Shown here: positions 25,991-36,300 of the stretch, one piece after another
Numbering within the stretch: position 1 is the first letter of the stretch
How the letters are laid out: each line of letters starts with the position of its first letter
DNA from: Serpens gallinarum
GTDB lineage: Bacteria; Pseudomonadota; Gammaproteobacteria; Pseudomonadales; Pseudomonadaceae
Direction: 5' to 3'
NCBI RefSeq assembly: GCF_014836765.1
Contig: NZ_JACSQG010000007.1
Location: forward strand, 111,965-175,964
Length of the DNA: 64,000 bases
Translations under genes and position numbers: made by a program
The notes under the pieces: model-generated
Databases searched by the model: none
The model's input: only the letters and a program-made list of their open reading frames with translations
What the model was told of the DNA's origin: nothing

Positions 25991-26938
25991 TTACGCCATC
26001 CGCCCCTGCAGAAAGCTCAACGCATCGGCAGCGCTGCGCTCAGGTATTTCCTCCATGGGAATATGCCCGACACCCGCGTACGTGCGCACCTGCAAACCCG
26101 GTACGTCGCGCCGCCATAACGGCACATGTTCCGGAGAAATCCAGCGGTCACGATCGCCCCACATCAACAGGGTCGGCACACGAAGCTGTGCGACACGCTG
26201 TGGCGTCTGGTGCAACTCGCGCTTGTTGACCCGCATCATCATGCGAAAAATCTCCATCATCGCGCGGCGGTTGCCGGGGCGGCGAGTCAGGTCGTAATAG
26301 CGGTCGATTACTCCGGGTTTAATCCGTCCGCGCTCGCCATACACCTCCTTGACGCCTTGGGCGATCAACGCACGCGGCATCCACAACGGCATTGCCCAGG
26401 TCGATCCCGGTAACGCGGCAGCCGCGATCATCCAGGGAATCGTGCGCATCTTGTAGCCCGCCGGGTCGATCAGAATCAGCTTCTCGACCCGTTGCGGGGA
26501 AGCGAGGGCGAAATTCCAGGCGATATAACCGCCCAATGAATTGCCCACCAAAATGGCCTGATCGATCGCCAGATACGCCAGCAACAGTTCCAGAACCTTC
26601 AGCATGCGCTCCGCGCTGTAATCGCCCGGCGCTGGACCGGTAAGGCCGAAGCCCGGCACGTCGAAGCGCACGATGCGGTAATGCGGCGCAAAAGCCGGCA
26701 CCCAGGCGTCCCAGGTATGCAGCGAGGCGACTACGCCGTGGATCATCACAATCACCGGTTTGTCACGACTGCCTTCATCGCGGTAATGCACAGTGAAGCC
26801 GTCAAGCTCGACATACCGCGAACCACGGGCGGCGCTGCCGTAACGAGCCTTGAGGCTTTCCAGCGGCAGTTCGCCAAACCCCAGCCGGGCCAGACCGGAG
26901 GCCAGTGGTGGGTGTATCGAATAACTGGAAACGGTCAT
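25991..26938 (-). CDS. Alpha/beta-fold hydrolase
   Basis: Protein of 315 residues with a canonical alpha/beta-hydrolase triad: oxyanion HGVV after IVMIHG, the nucleophile elbow GNSLGG, the acid in WGDRDRW and the base in GVGHIP. No signal peptide; cytoplasmic or peripheral. The cap region is rich in Trp, Met and Pro, suggesting a hydrophobic substrate, but ester, haloalkane or epoxide specificity cannot be told. The ATG at 26938 follows AGGAGAG; the frame opens further upstream without a ribosome site. Confidence 0.85.
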   Translation of the reverse strand: MTVSSYSIHPPLASGLARLGFGELPLESLKARYGSAARGSRYVELDGFTVHYRDEGSRDKPVIVMIHGVVASLHTWDAWVPAFAPHYRIVRFDVPGFGLTGPAPGDYSAERMLKVLELLLAYLAIDQAILVGNSLGGYIAWNFALASPQRVEKLILIDPAGYKMRTIPWMIAAAALPGSTWAMPLWMPRALIAQGVKEVYGERGRIKPGVIDRYYDLTRRPGNRRAMMEIFRMMMRVNKRELHQTPQRVAQLRVPTLLMWGDRDRWISPEHVPLWRRDVPGLQVRTYAGVGHIPMEEIPERSAADALSFLQGRMA

Positions 26939-27110
26939 GACGCTCTCTCCTCTAGCGGGGGATGCTCGCATGACAGCACAGCCACCCGGCGCTGAGTGCC
27001 CAACCTAGGTAGAGCCTGCGTCACATCGCGAAAGATCTCAGCCCGGCGCGGGATGACGCTGCGCTTGGGGCTGACTAAGCTGACGCGACGCCCACTTGTC
27101 GGACCCGCCG

Positions 27111-27908
27111 ATGCGCCTAGTTCCTCGCCTGCTTTCCCTGCTCCTGCTCACACTGTTCGCATTGCGCTCCGCGGGGGCCGCCGAGCTGTTTTACTTGGGG
27201 CAGAAAATCCCCGACATTCAGCGTCCTTGGAGTAGCAGCGATTACCACCAACTGTTAATCGCGCTGCAAAAGGTCGACGCCAACCAGAGCAACGCGCTAC
27301 CCAGACGCAGCGGCGAGTTCACCGGGCCGATTTACCAGCGCATGGTCAGCCAGGAAAACTTTCGTCCGCAGCTGAACATTTATGCCCCATTGGAGCTACG
27401 CCAGAACGAAGCGCGCGAAACGCTGTTGCAGCTCAAGGAACTGATGCGCTTATATTTCGACTTTACCGCCACGCGTCAGCCCTATGCTGCCGAAGCACTG
27501 GGTCTGATGAGCCATGCGCTGAATCAGCAGGCGATCCTGTTTACCCTTACGGTGGAGTTTTGGATGACCTTGTCAGCCGACGAACAACGCAACCCTGTAC
27601 GCTTGCAGGGTCTGCGCGAGGCCAAGAATGCTGCCGGCATGCTCTCCACCAGCGCCCTGGATTACCTGGAACTAGGCAAGCAGTTCGCTCAGGACGACCT
27701 GGCGCTCTATGCGGCAGAACTCGGCAAGCTGCTACCGGAACTGTTCGTGCACCTGCCAGCGACAACCCGCGATGAAGTAGTAGCGCGTATCGCACAGCTG
27801 ACCCACGAGCACCCACACGCTGAGGTCCGCACCAGCCTGGCTGAGCTGCACCCCGTTCTGCTGGCTCTTCAAATGGACATGAACAGACGCAACGCGTCAC
27901 GCGGTTGA
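27111..27908 (+). CDS. Exported hypothetical protein
   Basis: Protein of 265 residues with a Sec signal peptide ending SAGAAE, then an all-helical mature domain with no cysteines, probably periplasmic. Repeated hydrophobic-polar helices (RETLLQLKELMRLYFDFTA, AALNQQAIL type) could form a helical bundle. I do not recognise a family. The ATG at 27111 gives the signal peptide; a TTG five codons upstream is less likely. It converges with the MalT-type regulator gene. Confidence 0.6.
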   Translation: MRLVPRLLSLLLLTLFALRSAGAAELFYLGQKIPDIQRPWSSSDYHQLLIALQKVDANQSNALPRRSGEFTGPIYQRMVSQENFRPQLNIYAPLELRQNEARETLLQLKELMRLYFDFTATRQPYAAEALGLMSHALNQQAILFTLTVEFWMTLSADEQRNPVRLQGLREAKNAAGMLSTSALDYLELGKQFAQDDLALYAAELGKLLPELFVHLPATTRDEVVARIAQLTHEHPHAEVRTSLAELHPVLLALQMDMNRRNASRG

Positions 27909-27967
27909 CCACGAGGCAGCGCTCAGTGCATCACACACCTGAGCGCTCAGTGCACACATCGGTAAGC

Positions 27968-30697
27968 CTATTCCAGCAACCCCAGCTCCTTGGCGCGCGC
28001 GACTGCCTGGGTACGCCGCTGGACGTTAAGCTTGCTGTTGATGTGCCGGGCATGGGTCTTGACCGTGTGCAGGGAAATGAACAACTTTTCGCTGATCTGC
28101 TGGTTGGAGCAGCCCTTGGCTATCAGGCGCAATACCGACAATTCTCTGGCGGTAAGCGTCTCGGTCGGTTCAGACCCGTCATGCAACTCTTGCTCGGCTG
28201 GCAACAGGCCACGCAAGGCTGAGGCCACCGGGCAGTCCGGCTGGACGCGAAGTTGCGCACGCAACCACTCTGCCTGTCGCTCGATCAACGGTTGAAATTG
28301 CCAGAACCCACCGCCTTGCGCCAAATCCAGGCTCGTACGTAGCTGCTGCTGAGCCTCGCGCTCGCTTCCCCCCATACGCAACAACAGGCACAGGTGAGCA
28401 CCTGCCATCGTCGCGATCATCAAGCAATCGCTGGCGCGCGCCTGTTGTTCGAGTTGGCGCAACAGCTTTTCAGCCTCTTTCGATTGCCCACGCCCGATGG
28501 CCAGCGCTGCGCGTTGCAAGGTGATATGCATGGGCAGTTGGGGCAAGAGTTCCGGAGCTGCCGCAGCCTGCTCGCCGGCATAGGTTTGCTCCAGACGAGC
28601 CAGCCAGATTCCCGCCAGCGGCAGCTGCCCCTGACTCATCCACAGCTCGCATTTGACCAGGGTTACCAGGGCCAAGTAGTAGATCGGCGGGACATCCCAT
28701 GCATGCATGATGCGCTCAGCTTCAGCCAACTGAGTGAACGCCTCATCGTGCTTCCCCGCGTGTCCGGACAAACGTGCCAGAACGCAATACCCGATTACCA
28801 CGCTGACATCCCGACATCGATGCGCTTCGGCAATACCTGCCTGCAGGGATTCGCGTGCTTCCCCAGGTTGCAGGCGCAGCGCTAAAAGGTAGCCCTCATA
28901 CAGGTGCAGGCGCGCGCGCACGGCATAAGGCTGGCTCTGCGGATACTCACGCAACACCTCCAATCCCTGGCGAACTTCACCCAGTGCGCGCGCGATCTCC
29001 CCCCGTGCTTGTAGAACCCGCGCGCGATCGTAATGAGCCAGCGCTTCGAACAGCGGGTTGCCGATCCGCTGCGCCAGCTCGAGCGCCTCGCGGTTGCGCA
29101 TCCGGGCCGGCCATAACGCATTGCGCGCCACCGCAATATTGGCTAGCACAGAGATGCACATGAAGCGCTGTCCATAACGATCAGCCGGCAATGCTTCCAG
29201 CGCCTCGCGGCAATAGTGCTCGGCCTTATCCAGCTCACCACGCCCACGCGCAATCACACCACTCAACGCCAGCCATTGGGCCAGCAGCAAGGCCTGTTCT
29301 TCCGCTGACGCAGCAGGGAGGAAATTCCCCAGTTGATAACCCAGCGATTCTGCGGCGTCCAGTTGACAGGCCATGGCCAGCGCCCACCCATACAGCATGA
29401 TCAAGCGCGGCGAGGTGCTGAGCAGGGTGTCCGGCAATTCGACTTTCCAACGAAGCAACATGGCCACGTTCTGCTCGCCCAGCAGCTTCTCTTCAGAGAG
29501 GTTTTGCACCAACGATGCCGCCACATCGCTGCGCCCTGCTCGCAGCGCATGTTCCACTGCCTCGATCAGCTCACCATGGGCACCGAACCAGCGGCAGGCC
29601 CGCAAATGCAAGGTCGAAGGGGTGACCCCCGTGTCGATGTCGGGATGGCGCAGCAAATCGGAAAATAAGTGGTGATAGCGAAACCACTTACCCCGCTCAT
29701 CCAGCGGTACCAGGAACACCTGGTGGGCCTGCAGGTAAGCGAGTATCTCGCTGCTGTCATGAGCCTCGCGCACCGCATCACACAAATCGATGCAAAAGCG
29801 ATCCAGGTGCGCGGTCTGGTAAAGAAAGTGCTGCACCTCTGGGGTCTGTCGCTCGATCACTTCCTCAAGCAAATAATCGTGGATCAGCCCATCGGCGTTG
29901 CGAGGCTGGCCAACCGGTTCGGTTTCGCCTTCTTCCTGACGTGCCAGCAGCCATAGGCGCAAGCCGGCGACCCAGCCTTCACAGCGCGTCTGTACATCAT
30001 TGAAAGTATCCTGAGATAACGGTATGCCATGCCCGCTTAGTAATGCCTGGGACTCTTCCGCGCTCAGACGCAGATCCTGCACTTGCAGCTCCAACAACTG
30101 CTGCGAAAGCCGCAAGCGGGCCAGATGCCAATCCGGACGCTGCCGACTGGTAACCAGCAACACCAGACCGGCCGGCAAATGATTGAGAATGAACTGTAGG
30201 CAACCATCCAGAACGGAGCCTTGGGCCAGATGATAATCATCGAGCACCAGCAATAACGGCTGCTCTGCTGACAAGCAGACGGCCAGCTCATCCAGCACGA
30301 CGGTGAGCCATTCCTCGAACGCGAAGGGCTGATGCGGCTGACGCATCTTCAACAGCGCCAGCTCCTCTTCACCCAGTCCTGGGAAAAACTGACGCAACCC
30401 CTCAAGCAGGTATTCGAAGAAGCGCCCTGGATCACTGACGCGCGGGCTGAGTCCGAGCCAAAGACTGCGCCAGCCCGGCGGCAGACTCTCGCAAAACTCA
30501 CCGGCCAAGGAGCTTTTACCAAACCCGGCAGGTGCACTGATCAGCAGGAGCCGACCACGCAACCCTTGCGCCAGCCGTTCGCACAAATGCGGACGAGGTA
30601 CATGCCCAGCCGGCAATGGCGGACGAAAAAAACGGCCTGCCTGGGCGCCAGGCAAAGACTCTAGCAACGAAGTCTGCGAGCGGGATAACACCGTCAT
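27968..30697 (-). CDS. MalT-type ATP-dependent LuxR-family regulator
   Basis: Large STAND-class transcription factor, 909 residues: Walker A SAPAGFGKSS at 54-63, Walker B LLLVLDDYH, a middle array of TPR-like helices (about 400-820), and a C-terminal LuxR HTH (LTARELSVLRLIAKGCSNQQ). ATP and an inducer are expected to drive oligomerisation and promoter activation. It lies upstream of and on the same strand as the DUF1329/DUF1302 genes' 3' end, divided by a terminator. The same regulator accompanies this block in P. aeruginosa as I recall, so it probably controls it. The ATG at 30697 is preferred to a TTG at 30721. Confidence 0.85.
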   Translation of the reverse strand: MTVLSRSQTSLLESLPGAQAGRFFRPPLPAGHVPRPHLCERLAQGLRGRLLLISAPAGFGKSSLAGEFCESLPPGWRSLWLGLSPRVSDPGRFFEYLLEGLRQFFPGLGEEELALLKMRQPHQPFAFEEWLTVVLDELAVCLSAEQPLLLVLDDYHLAQGSVLDGCLQFILNHLPAGLVLLVTSRQRPDWHLARLRLSQQLLELQVQDLRLSAEESQALLSGHGIPLSQDTFNDVQTRCEGWVAGLRLWLLARQEEGETEPVGQPRNADGLIHDYLLEEVIERQTPEVQHFLYQTAHLDRFCIDLCDAVREAHDSSEILAYLQAHQVFLVPLDERGKWFRYHHLFSDLLRHPDIDTGVTPSTLHLRACRWFGAHGELIEAVEHALRAGRSDVAASLVQNLSEEKLLGEQNVAMLLRWKVELPDTLLSTSPRLIMLYGWALAMACQLDAAESLGYQLGNFLPAASAEEQALLLAQWLALSGVIARGRGELDKAEHYCREALEALPADRYGQRFMCISVLANIAVARNALWPARMRNREALELAQRIGNPLFEALAHYDRARVLQARGEIARALGEVRQGLEVLREYPQSQPYAVRARLHLYEGYLLALRLQPGEARESLQAGIAEAHRCRDVSVVIGYCVLARLSGHAGKHDEAFTQLAEAERIMHAWDVPPIYYLALVTLVKCELWMSQGQLPLAGIWLARLEQTYAGEQAAAAPELLPQLPMHITLQRAALAIGRGQSKEAEKLLRQLEQQARASDCLMIATMAGAHLCLLLRMGGSEREAQQQLRTSLDLAQGGGFWQFQPLIERQAEWLRAQLRVQPDCPVASALRGLLPAEQELHDGSEPTETLTARELSVLRLIAKGCSNQQISEKLFISLHTVKTHARHINSKLNVQRRTQAVARAKELGLLE

Positions 30698-30863
30698 GGG
30701 CAGGTCGGCCTCAAGGGACAAACGTCGACCAGCCTAGCGCCTTCACCCCTGCTTTGAAAGGTGGCGCCCGATTCAAGATGCACTCAACGACATCCTGATC
30801 ACATTACGCACATGAGCAACTGCCAATGGCGCGGCCCGACACCCAGGCGGGTGAAAACGAAAA

Positions 30864-30883
30864 AACCCATGCAAGCATGGGTT
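30864..30883 (-). terminator. Terminator after the DUF1329 gene
   Basis: AACCCATGC-AA-GCATGGGTT followed on the minus strand by TTTTCGTTTT; an intrinsic terminator for the DUF1302-DUF1329 transcript. Confidence 0.88.
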
Positions 30884-30930
30884 CTTTCGTAGCCGATGAC
30901 CCAAGTGACCCCGGGTCGGATAGTGCTCGA

Positions 30931-32295
30931 TTAACGCACGCCGGACTGGCGCAGCGCCGCCGGAGTGAACTCGCTTTCCGTGGCCTGATAGCCGAACTCG
31001 TACGCCTTGCGCTCCTCGTTCTTCATGCCCAGAGCCAGATAACGGCCAGACTGCAGGTCATACAGCGCTTCCAGGGTGTACCAGGGTACCTGGCTGTCGT
31101 AGTAGTACTGCGAATGGGCTTCGCCAACACGCCACAGATTGCCGCGACCGTCGTAATGATCGATCGCAACGGCCTGCCAGGTGTCTTCATCGATGTAGAA
31201 GTCACGCTTGGCATAGATGTGGCGCTCGCCCGGCTTCAGGGTCGCTTCCACGTGCCAGACGCGGTGCAGCTCATAGCGGCTCAGATCCTGATTGATATGG
31301 CCGGCTTTGATGATGTCCGCATACTTCAGGTTCGGCGAGTCCAGGCGGTAGCTGTTGTAGGGAATGTACAGCTCCTTCTTACCCATCAGCTTCCAGTTGT
31401 AACGGTCCGGCGCGCCGTTATACATGTCCAACTGGTCGGAGGTGCGCATGCCGTCGGCAGCAGTACCCGGACCGTCATAGGACACCTGCGGCGCGCGACG
31501 TACGCGGCGCTGACCGGCGTTGTACAGCCAGGCCAGACGCGGCTCCTTCACCTGGTCGAGGGTTTCGTGCACCAACAGCACGTTACCCGCCAGACGCGAT
31601 GGTGCGGTTACCCGCTGCTTGAAGTAGAACAGCACGTTGCTCGGCTTGCTCGCGTCGTAGTCCTTGAGGGCATCGCGGAAGGCGAACTCCTCCTGGAAAT
31701 ACACCAGGTTGAAGGAACCATTAACCTGCGGCGTAGCCTGGGTGACCTGACGACGCACACTGCCGCCACGGTAGCGGGTGATATGGTTCCAGATCACTTC
31801 CAGACCGTTCTGCGGAATCGGGAAGGCGTTGGCGGTGCGGAAGTCATCCAGGCCGTTACCCCCCGACAGCAGCCGGGTATGGGTCGCGTTGTACTTGGTG
31901 GCTTCCAGCACGCTGGCCGGCAGCGTGGCGGTGCGGTGCGTGGTGAACACCGGAATGCGGTAGCTCTCCGGATAGCGCTTGAACATTGCCAGCTGACCGG
32001 GAGTCAGCTTGTCCTTGTACTGCTCGGCGTTCTGCGCAGTGATGGTGAACAGCGGCTTCTCGTTGGCGAAAGGGTCGGCTAGGAAGCCCTTTGCGTCCAC
32101 AGCTCCGGCATTCTTGGGCAGACCGCCGGTCCAGGCCGGAATGGTGCCCGCCGCGTTACCCGCCTTTTCAGCGCCGATCGGGGTCAGGGTGGTACCCAGT
32201 TTGGCCGCCTCGGATTCAGAGACTGCGGCCATTACACCGCCGGCCAACAGGGAAAGTGCCAGTGCGCCGGTCTGCATCAATGTTTTTGTTTTCAT
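30931..32295 (-). CDS. DUF1329 (outer-membrane lipoprotein-sorting-like) protein
   Basis: Exported protein of 454 residues with signal peptide MKTKTLMQTGALALSLLAGG onward, cleaved at about VMA-AV. The mature part carries the DUF1329 pattern (IPAWTGGLP, YPESYRIPVFTTHRTA, YDGRGNLWRVGEAH). The fold is LolA/LolB-like with a large cavity suited to lipids. It follows the DUF1302 gene by 23 bp, the standard pairing. A role in moving hydrophobic molecules across the periplasm is inferred from fold and context. Confidence 0.9.
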   Translation of the reverse strand: MKTKTLMQTGALALSLLAGGVMAAVSESEAAKLGTTLTPIGAEKAGNAAGTIPAWTGGLPKNAGAVDAKGFLADPFANEKPLFTITAQNAEQYKDKLTPGQLAMFKRYPESYRIPVFTTHRTATLPASVLEATKYNATHTRLLSGGNGLDDFRTANAFPIPQNGLEVIWNHITRYRGGSVRRQVTQATPQVNGSFNLVYFQEEFAFRDALKDYDASKPSNVLFYFKQRVTAPSRLAGNVLLVHETLDQVKEPRLAWLYNAGQRRVRRAPQVSYDGPGTAADGMRTSDQLDMYNGAPDRYNWKLMGKKELYIPYNSYRLDSPNLKYADIIKAGHINQDLSRYELHRVWHVEATLKPGERHIYAKRDFYIDEDTWQAVAIDHYDGRGNLWRVGEAHSQYYYDSQVPWYTLEALYDLQSGRYLALGMKNEERKAYEFGYQATESEFTPAALRQSGVR

Positions 32296-32318
32296 ATGCG
32301 TTTCCTTAATCGGGCAGC

Positions 32319-34223
32319 TTAGAAGTTCACGCCAAAGCTCAGGGCCACGAAGTCCCGGTCACTCTGGGTCGAATAATCGCCACCAAAGAAATCGGTGTAA
32401 GACAGGTTGGCGGTGTAGGTGTTCTGGTAATCAGCATTCAGACCGACGCTGACCGCCTTGCGACCTTCCTCGAAGTTGCCACCCGGGCCCGGGGAGTAAC
32501 CCTTGACGTCATGCGACCAGGCCAGGCTCGGCTGCAGGTTCACACCCAGCAGGGCGTTGGGGTATTCCCAAATGACACGGGCGCGGTAGCCCCAGGAGTC
32601 AGCAGTGGTGAAGCCGTCGTTTTCGCAGAACTTGCTGACGTTGGCCTGAGAACCGTCGCCCACGGTACCTACGTTCAACGCGGTACACATCGCACCCGCA
32701 CCCGGCCCAAAAATCGGATCACGGCCGTAGCGGGCTTCACTTGAACTTTCCAGCCCACCAACGTGCGTCCAGCCGATTTCACCCACCAAGGTCATACGCG
32801 AGGCGCCCATGACTTGATCGACGAAATGGGTGAAGGTGGTTTGCAACTGGGTAACTTCCTTGCGGTTGTAACCGTTCAGCTCCTGACCCGGCGCTGCAGC
32901 CAACAAAGAAGCGCCGTCATACACTGCAACACCATTGAGCTGCAGGTTGCGCAAACCGGCATAGAGCACATCGGTGGTTGATAACTGCACCGGCGCATTC
33001 GGACGATAGCTGATCTCGCCTTGCCAGGCTGTGCCAGTAGGCAAGGTGGTTGAGAAGCTCAGGCCGTACAGGCGAATATCTTCCGGATACTCGATGAAAT
33101 ATTGGCCGTTCGCAGCTGTCAGCGCGGCACCGGCGGCTGTCCCTAGCGCCGGGCTAAGACCATAAATACCGGAGGCAAAGGTATTGATTGTTGCTTGAGT
33201 CGCAGCATCCGGACCAGCACCGCTGAAAATCGGCATGCGGCTGTGATAATTCATGAAATAGGCGCCGAATTCGGTATCCAGTGGCTCAAACATGTAACGG
33301 AACGCCAAGCCCCATTGGCCATCGTCCTGAGCATTGCGGTCCGCACCACGCTCAACCAACAATCCCTCACCGTACGCTGACGATCTAACACCCAACCCTA
33401 CTCCTGCTGCGAGGGTATTAAGCGTTCCAATAAGCGCTTCGTCGTTGATCAACACCGCCAGATTGTCATCACACCCGGGTGCCACGACGTCCGGCTGCGA
33501 GAAGAACGTACCGCAATTCTCAAGTACAGTCGGGTTCCACTCGATCTGGTAGAAGGCTTCCATCGACAGGTTATCGGTCAGGCTCTGGCCGACATAGAAC
33601 ATGTTGACTGGAATCAGGCCTTCCTTGATTTCCGCGCCGGGGCGACGGAAAGCGGAAACGTCCGCCGGGTTGGCCGCGTTGATGCCGTTCATGATGAAAG
33701 TACTTTCACCCCAACTGATCACCTGCTTGCCCAAGCGCACAGTGCCCGGCAGGTCGGCAATGGTGTAGTTGTGATAGACGAAGGCATCTAGCAGCTCGGC
33801 GCCTGAGGATTTGGCCAGACGCTCACGGCCCCGTTCCTCGATCGGCTTGAATGGGCGGTCTTCATCCTTAAGCTCGAAGTCATACCAGTACTTGCCGCGC
33901 AGGAAGATCCCGGTGTCGGCGTACTTCAACTCCAGGTCATGGATGCCCTTGAAGATCTTGGAGAAGGTCTCGCCGCGCTTGAAGTTCAGGTGGGAGTCGT
34001 CGGAGGTTTGCGACAGACCGCGCCCGCCGTTGTTGGCACCGATCAGGTCCTGGTCCGGCTTGGCGGTGGCCCAGCTGGCGCCGACCGACAACGACGAGTC
34101 AAACTGCCCTTCGATTTCCCCGATATTGAAGTTCAACGCAAAGGCCGGCGCGGAAAGTGTGGATGCCAGGCTGATGGCCAATGGCAGTCGTGCCCGACGC
34201 CAGAACGGTTTTGTTGTTGTCAT
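32319..34223 (-). CDS. DUF1302 outer-membrane beta-barrel protein
   Basis: Protein of 634 residues with a signal peptide ending SAPAFALN and many amphipathic beta-strands, closing in the outer-membrane targeting residue Phe (SFGVNF). Regular aromatic strands such as LRGKYWYDFELKD and GTAWQGEISYRPN support a large barrel. DUF1302 proteins are FadL-like in context and accompany DUF1329 proteins, often near RND transporters or hydrocarbon and steroid degradation genes. Here it precedes DUF1329 and follows an acyl-CoA ligase gene, suggesting uptake of a hydrophobic acid or alcohol. Confidence 0.9.
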   Translation of the reverse strand: MTTTKPFWRRARLPLAISLASTLSAPAFALNFNIGEIEGQFDSSLSVGASWATAKPDQDLIGANNGGRGLSQTSDDSHLNFKRGETFSKIFKGIHDLELKYADTGIFLRGKYWYDFELKDEDRPFKPIEERGRERLAKSSGAELLDAFVYHNYTIADLPGTVRLGKQVISWGESTFIMNGINAANPADVSAFRRPGAEIKEGLIPVNMFYVGQSLTDNLSMEAFYQIEWNPTVLENCGTFFSQPDVVAPGCDDNLAVLINDEALIGTLNTLAAGVGLGVRSSAYGEGLLVERGADRNAQDDGQWGLAFRYMFEPLDTEFGAYFMNYHSRMPIFSGAGPDAATQATINTFASGIYGLSPALGTAAGAALTAANGQYFIEYPEDIRLYGLSFSTTLPTGTAWQGEISYRPNAPVQLSTTDVLYAGLRNLQLNGVAVYDGASLLAAAPGQELNGYNRKEVTQLQTTFTHFVDQVMGASRMTLVGEIGWTHVGGLESSSEARYGRDPIFGPGAGAMCTALNVGTVGDGSQANVSKFCENDGFTTADSWGYRARVIWEYPNALLGVNLQPSLAWSHDVKGYSPGPGGNFEEGRKAVSVGLNADYQNTYTANLSYTDFFGGDYSTQSDRDFVALSFGVNF

Positions 34224-34446
34224 CGACGCTACTCCATGTACTTTTTATGTTTGTTATGGCTACTACTGACTATATCCAGCGGGCTGCCCCGCATGATCCC
34301 CCGAAAGAGTGATTTGCACGCTCCAAAGTCCTCTGGCTCAGCGCTTTCGCGACTGCTCGAGTCTTCGGTGAGGCGAAGCGGAGCAATTAGCACGCCAGCA
34401 CTCGCCTGACCGATTAGTCACATTGCAATGACCCACCCAACGCATC

Positions 34447-36129
34447 CTAGAGGGTGGATAAAAAGGCGCTGCCGGCTGCTTGCCAGCCTGCCACCTCTTT
34501 GCGGATGCGCTTTTTGTCCAGCTTCCCCACACTGGTCTTGGGAATTTCGGTAACAACGGCAATCTGGCTGGGAATAGCCCATTTATTGATGTGGCCTTGC
34601 TCAACGAAGGGCTTTAAATGCTCACGAAGATCCCGTGCTTCCAGGGTTTGCTCAGGGCGCAGCACAAGAAGCGCAAAGGGTCGCTCCCCCCACTGCGGAT
34701 CGGGCAAACCCACCACCGCAACCTCGCGCACTGCCGGATGACTGCTGATCAAATCCTCCAGGGCCAGCGACGAAAGCCACTCGCCACCCGTCTTGATCAC
34801 ATCTTTAAGGCGATCGCGAATGTCGATGAAACCCATGTCATCCAGAGTGGCGACGTCACCGGTGTGCATCCAACCGCCCTGCCACAGCTCTTCGCTTTTT
34901 TCCGGCTCACGGAAATACCCTTGGGTCAGCCAGGGCGCACGCAGGACCAATTCACCCTGGGTTTCGCCATCCTGCGGCAACAGGCTGCCATCCTCCGCCA
35001 TGAGCGCCGCTTCAACCATCGGTACCGGTACGCCGGCCTTGATGAGGTACGTGGTACGTTCGCTCTCGCTGCTGGCGAGCAGCTCTTCATTGAGATAGGC
35101 GGCGCAGATCAGCGGGCAGGTTTCTGACATGCCATACGCGGCGCTAAGCTGGATGCCGGTTTCCCTCGCCGCCAGGTACAGGCTGCGATTCAGGGCGCTG
35201 CCGCCAATAATGATTTTCCAGCCGCCGAAATCCACTCCTTGCGCCGATTTGGCATTGAGGACCATCTGCAGGATGGTCGGCACGCAGTGAGAAAACGTGA
35301 CGTTCTCGCGCTGCCACAACTGAACCAGCAGGTCGGGGTCATAGCGTCCCGGATAGACCTGCTTCACCCCCAGCATCGTAGCCACGTAAGGCATGCCCCA
35401 GGCGTGCACATGGAACATTGGCGTGATCGGCATGTAGACATCGCTGTTACCCATCAATCGCACACTGTCCAGGCTGCCCACCACGCCGGCCATTGCCAGC
35501 GTGTGCAGCACCAGTTGGCGATGGGTGAAGTAGACACCCTTGGGATTGCCGGTGGTGCCCGTGGTGTAGAAGGTCGTGGCCACCGAATTTTCATCGAACT
35601 CGGGGAAGTCGTAATGCGCACTTGCCTCAGCCAGCATACTTTCGTATTCACCGACCATGCCCGGCAGCTCGACGGTCGCCTGCGGGTCATCGCTGAGCAA
35701 CAGGGTGTTCTCCACTGTGGTCAGTTGCCCGGAAATCGCCTGGTAGAGCGGTGTGAATTCGCTGTTGACCAGCACGAAGCGGTCTTCGGCGTGGTTCATG
35801 GTGTAGAGAATCTGCTCCGGCGACAAGCGGATGTTGATGGTATGCAGCACCGCGCCGATCATCGGGATCGCAAACATGCATTCCAGGTAACGGTGGCTGT
35901 CCCAATCCATCACCGCCACGGTGTCGCCGGCCTTGACCCCCGCCGCAGTGAGCACGTTGGCCAGACGGGCGACCCGTTCCGTGAAGGTCGCATAACTGTG
36001 GCGCACCAGGTCGCGGTAGACGATTTCACGGGTGCGCTCGTAACGACTGCCAGACAGTAGCAGGCGCTTGATCAGCAGTGGGCTGGCATGGGCGTTGTGC
36101 GCAGGGGGAATGATTCGTGTCTGGAGCAT
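34447..36129 (-). CDS. Medium-chain acyl-CoA ligase (AlkK-like)
   Basis: AMP-forming ligase of the ANL superfamily, 560 residues, activating a carboxylic acid to its CoA thioester. Seen: P-loop YTTGTTGNPKG at 188-198, A5-type YGMSETCP, the hinge HTGDVATLDDMGFIDIRDRLKD, and the catalytic Lys in PKTSVGKLDKKRIRK. It is most like AlkK, the medium-chain fatty acid ligase of alkane degraders. It is the first of three minus-strand genes with DUF1302 and DUF1329, and is divergent from a thiolase, so the block reads as activation and beta-oxidation of an imported acid. Confidence 0.9.
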   Translation of the reverse strand: MLQTRIIPPAHNAHASPLLIKRLLLSGSRYERTREIVYRDLVRHSYATFTERVARLANVLTAAGVKAGDTVAVMDWDSHRYLECMFAIPMIGAVLHTINIRLSPEQILYTMNHAEDRFVLVNSEFTPLYQAISGQLTTVENTLLLSDDPQATVELPGMVGEYESMLAEASAHYDFPEFDENSVATTFYTTGTTGNPKGVYFTHRQLVLHTLAMAGVVGSLDSVRLMGNSDVYMPITPMFHVHAWGMPYVATMLGVKQVYPGRYDPDLLVQLWQRENVTFSHCVPTILQMVLNAKSAQGVDFGGWKIIIGGSALNRSLYLAARETGIQLSAAYGMSETCPLICAAYLNEELLASSESERTTYLIKAGVPVPMVEAALMAEDGSLLPQDGETQGELVLRAPWLTQGYFREPEKSEELWQGGWMHTGDVATLDDMGFIDIRDRLKDVIKTGGEWLSSLALEDLISSHPAVREVAVVGLPDPQWGERPFALLVLRPEQTLEARDLREHLKPFVEQGHINKWAIPSQIAVVTEIPKTSVGKLDKKRIRKEVAGWQAAGSAFLSTL

Positions 36130-36300
36130 GGCGTTTTCCGTGCGTGTTGTTATTGGTATGGATGCACTCTAGATGGCTCGACAGGAACCCCCATCAACCC
36201 AAAGGATGATTTATCACGTGACTCTTTTGACTGCTTTGGTCACGGTATAGAATCGTCGGCCTCGGCCAGTTCCGGTACCGATCAACAAGAGGTGTTTTCG
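36130..36300. promoter_or_regulatory. Divergent promoter region, acyl-CoA ligase / thiolase
   Basis: Contains an 8-bp palindrome TCACGTGA at 36214-36221. A plausible plus-strand promoter is TTTTGA (36225-36230) with TAGAAT (36248-36253) at 17-bp spacing, and AGAGG ahead of the thiolase ATG. A regulator site is likely but not identified. Confidence 0.4.

Noticed and set aside
34407..34430. Possible operator TGAC-N6-GTCA next to CATTGCAATG near the acyl-CoA ligase stop
   Set aside because: Arms are only 4-5 bp and the site is about 190 bp from the DUF1302 start; no known regulator motif fits.
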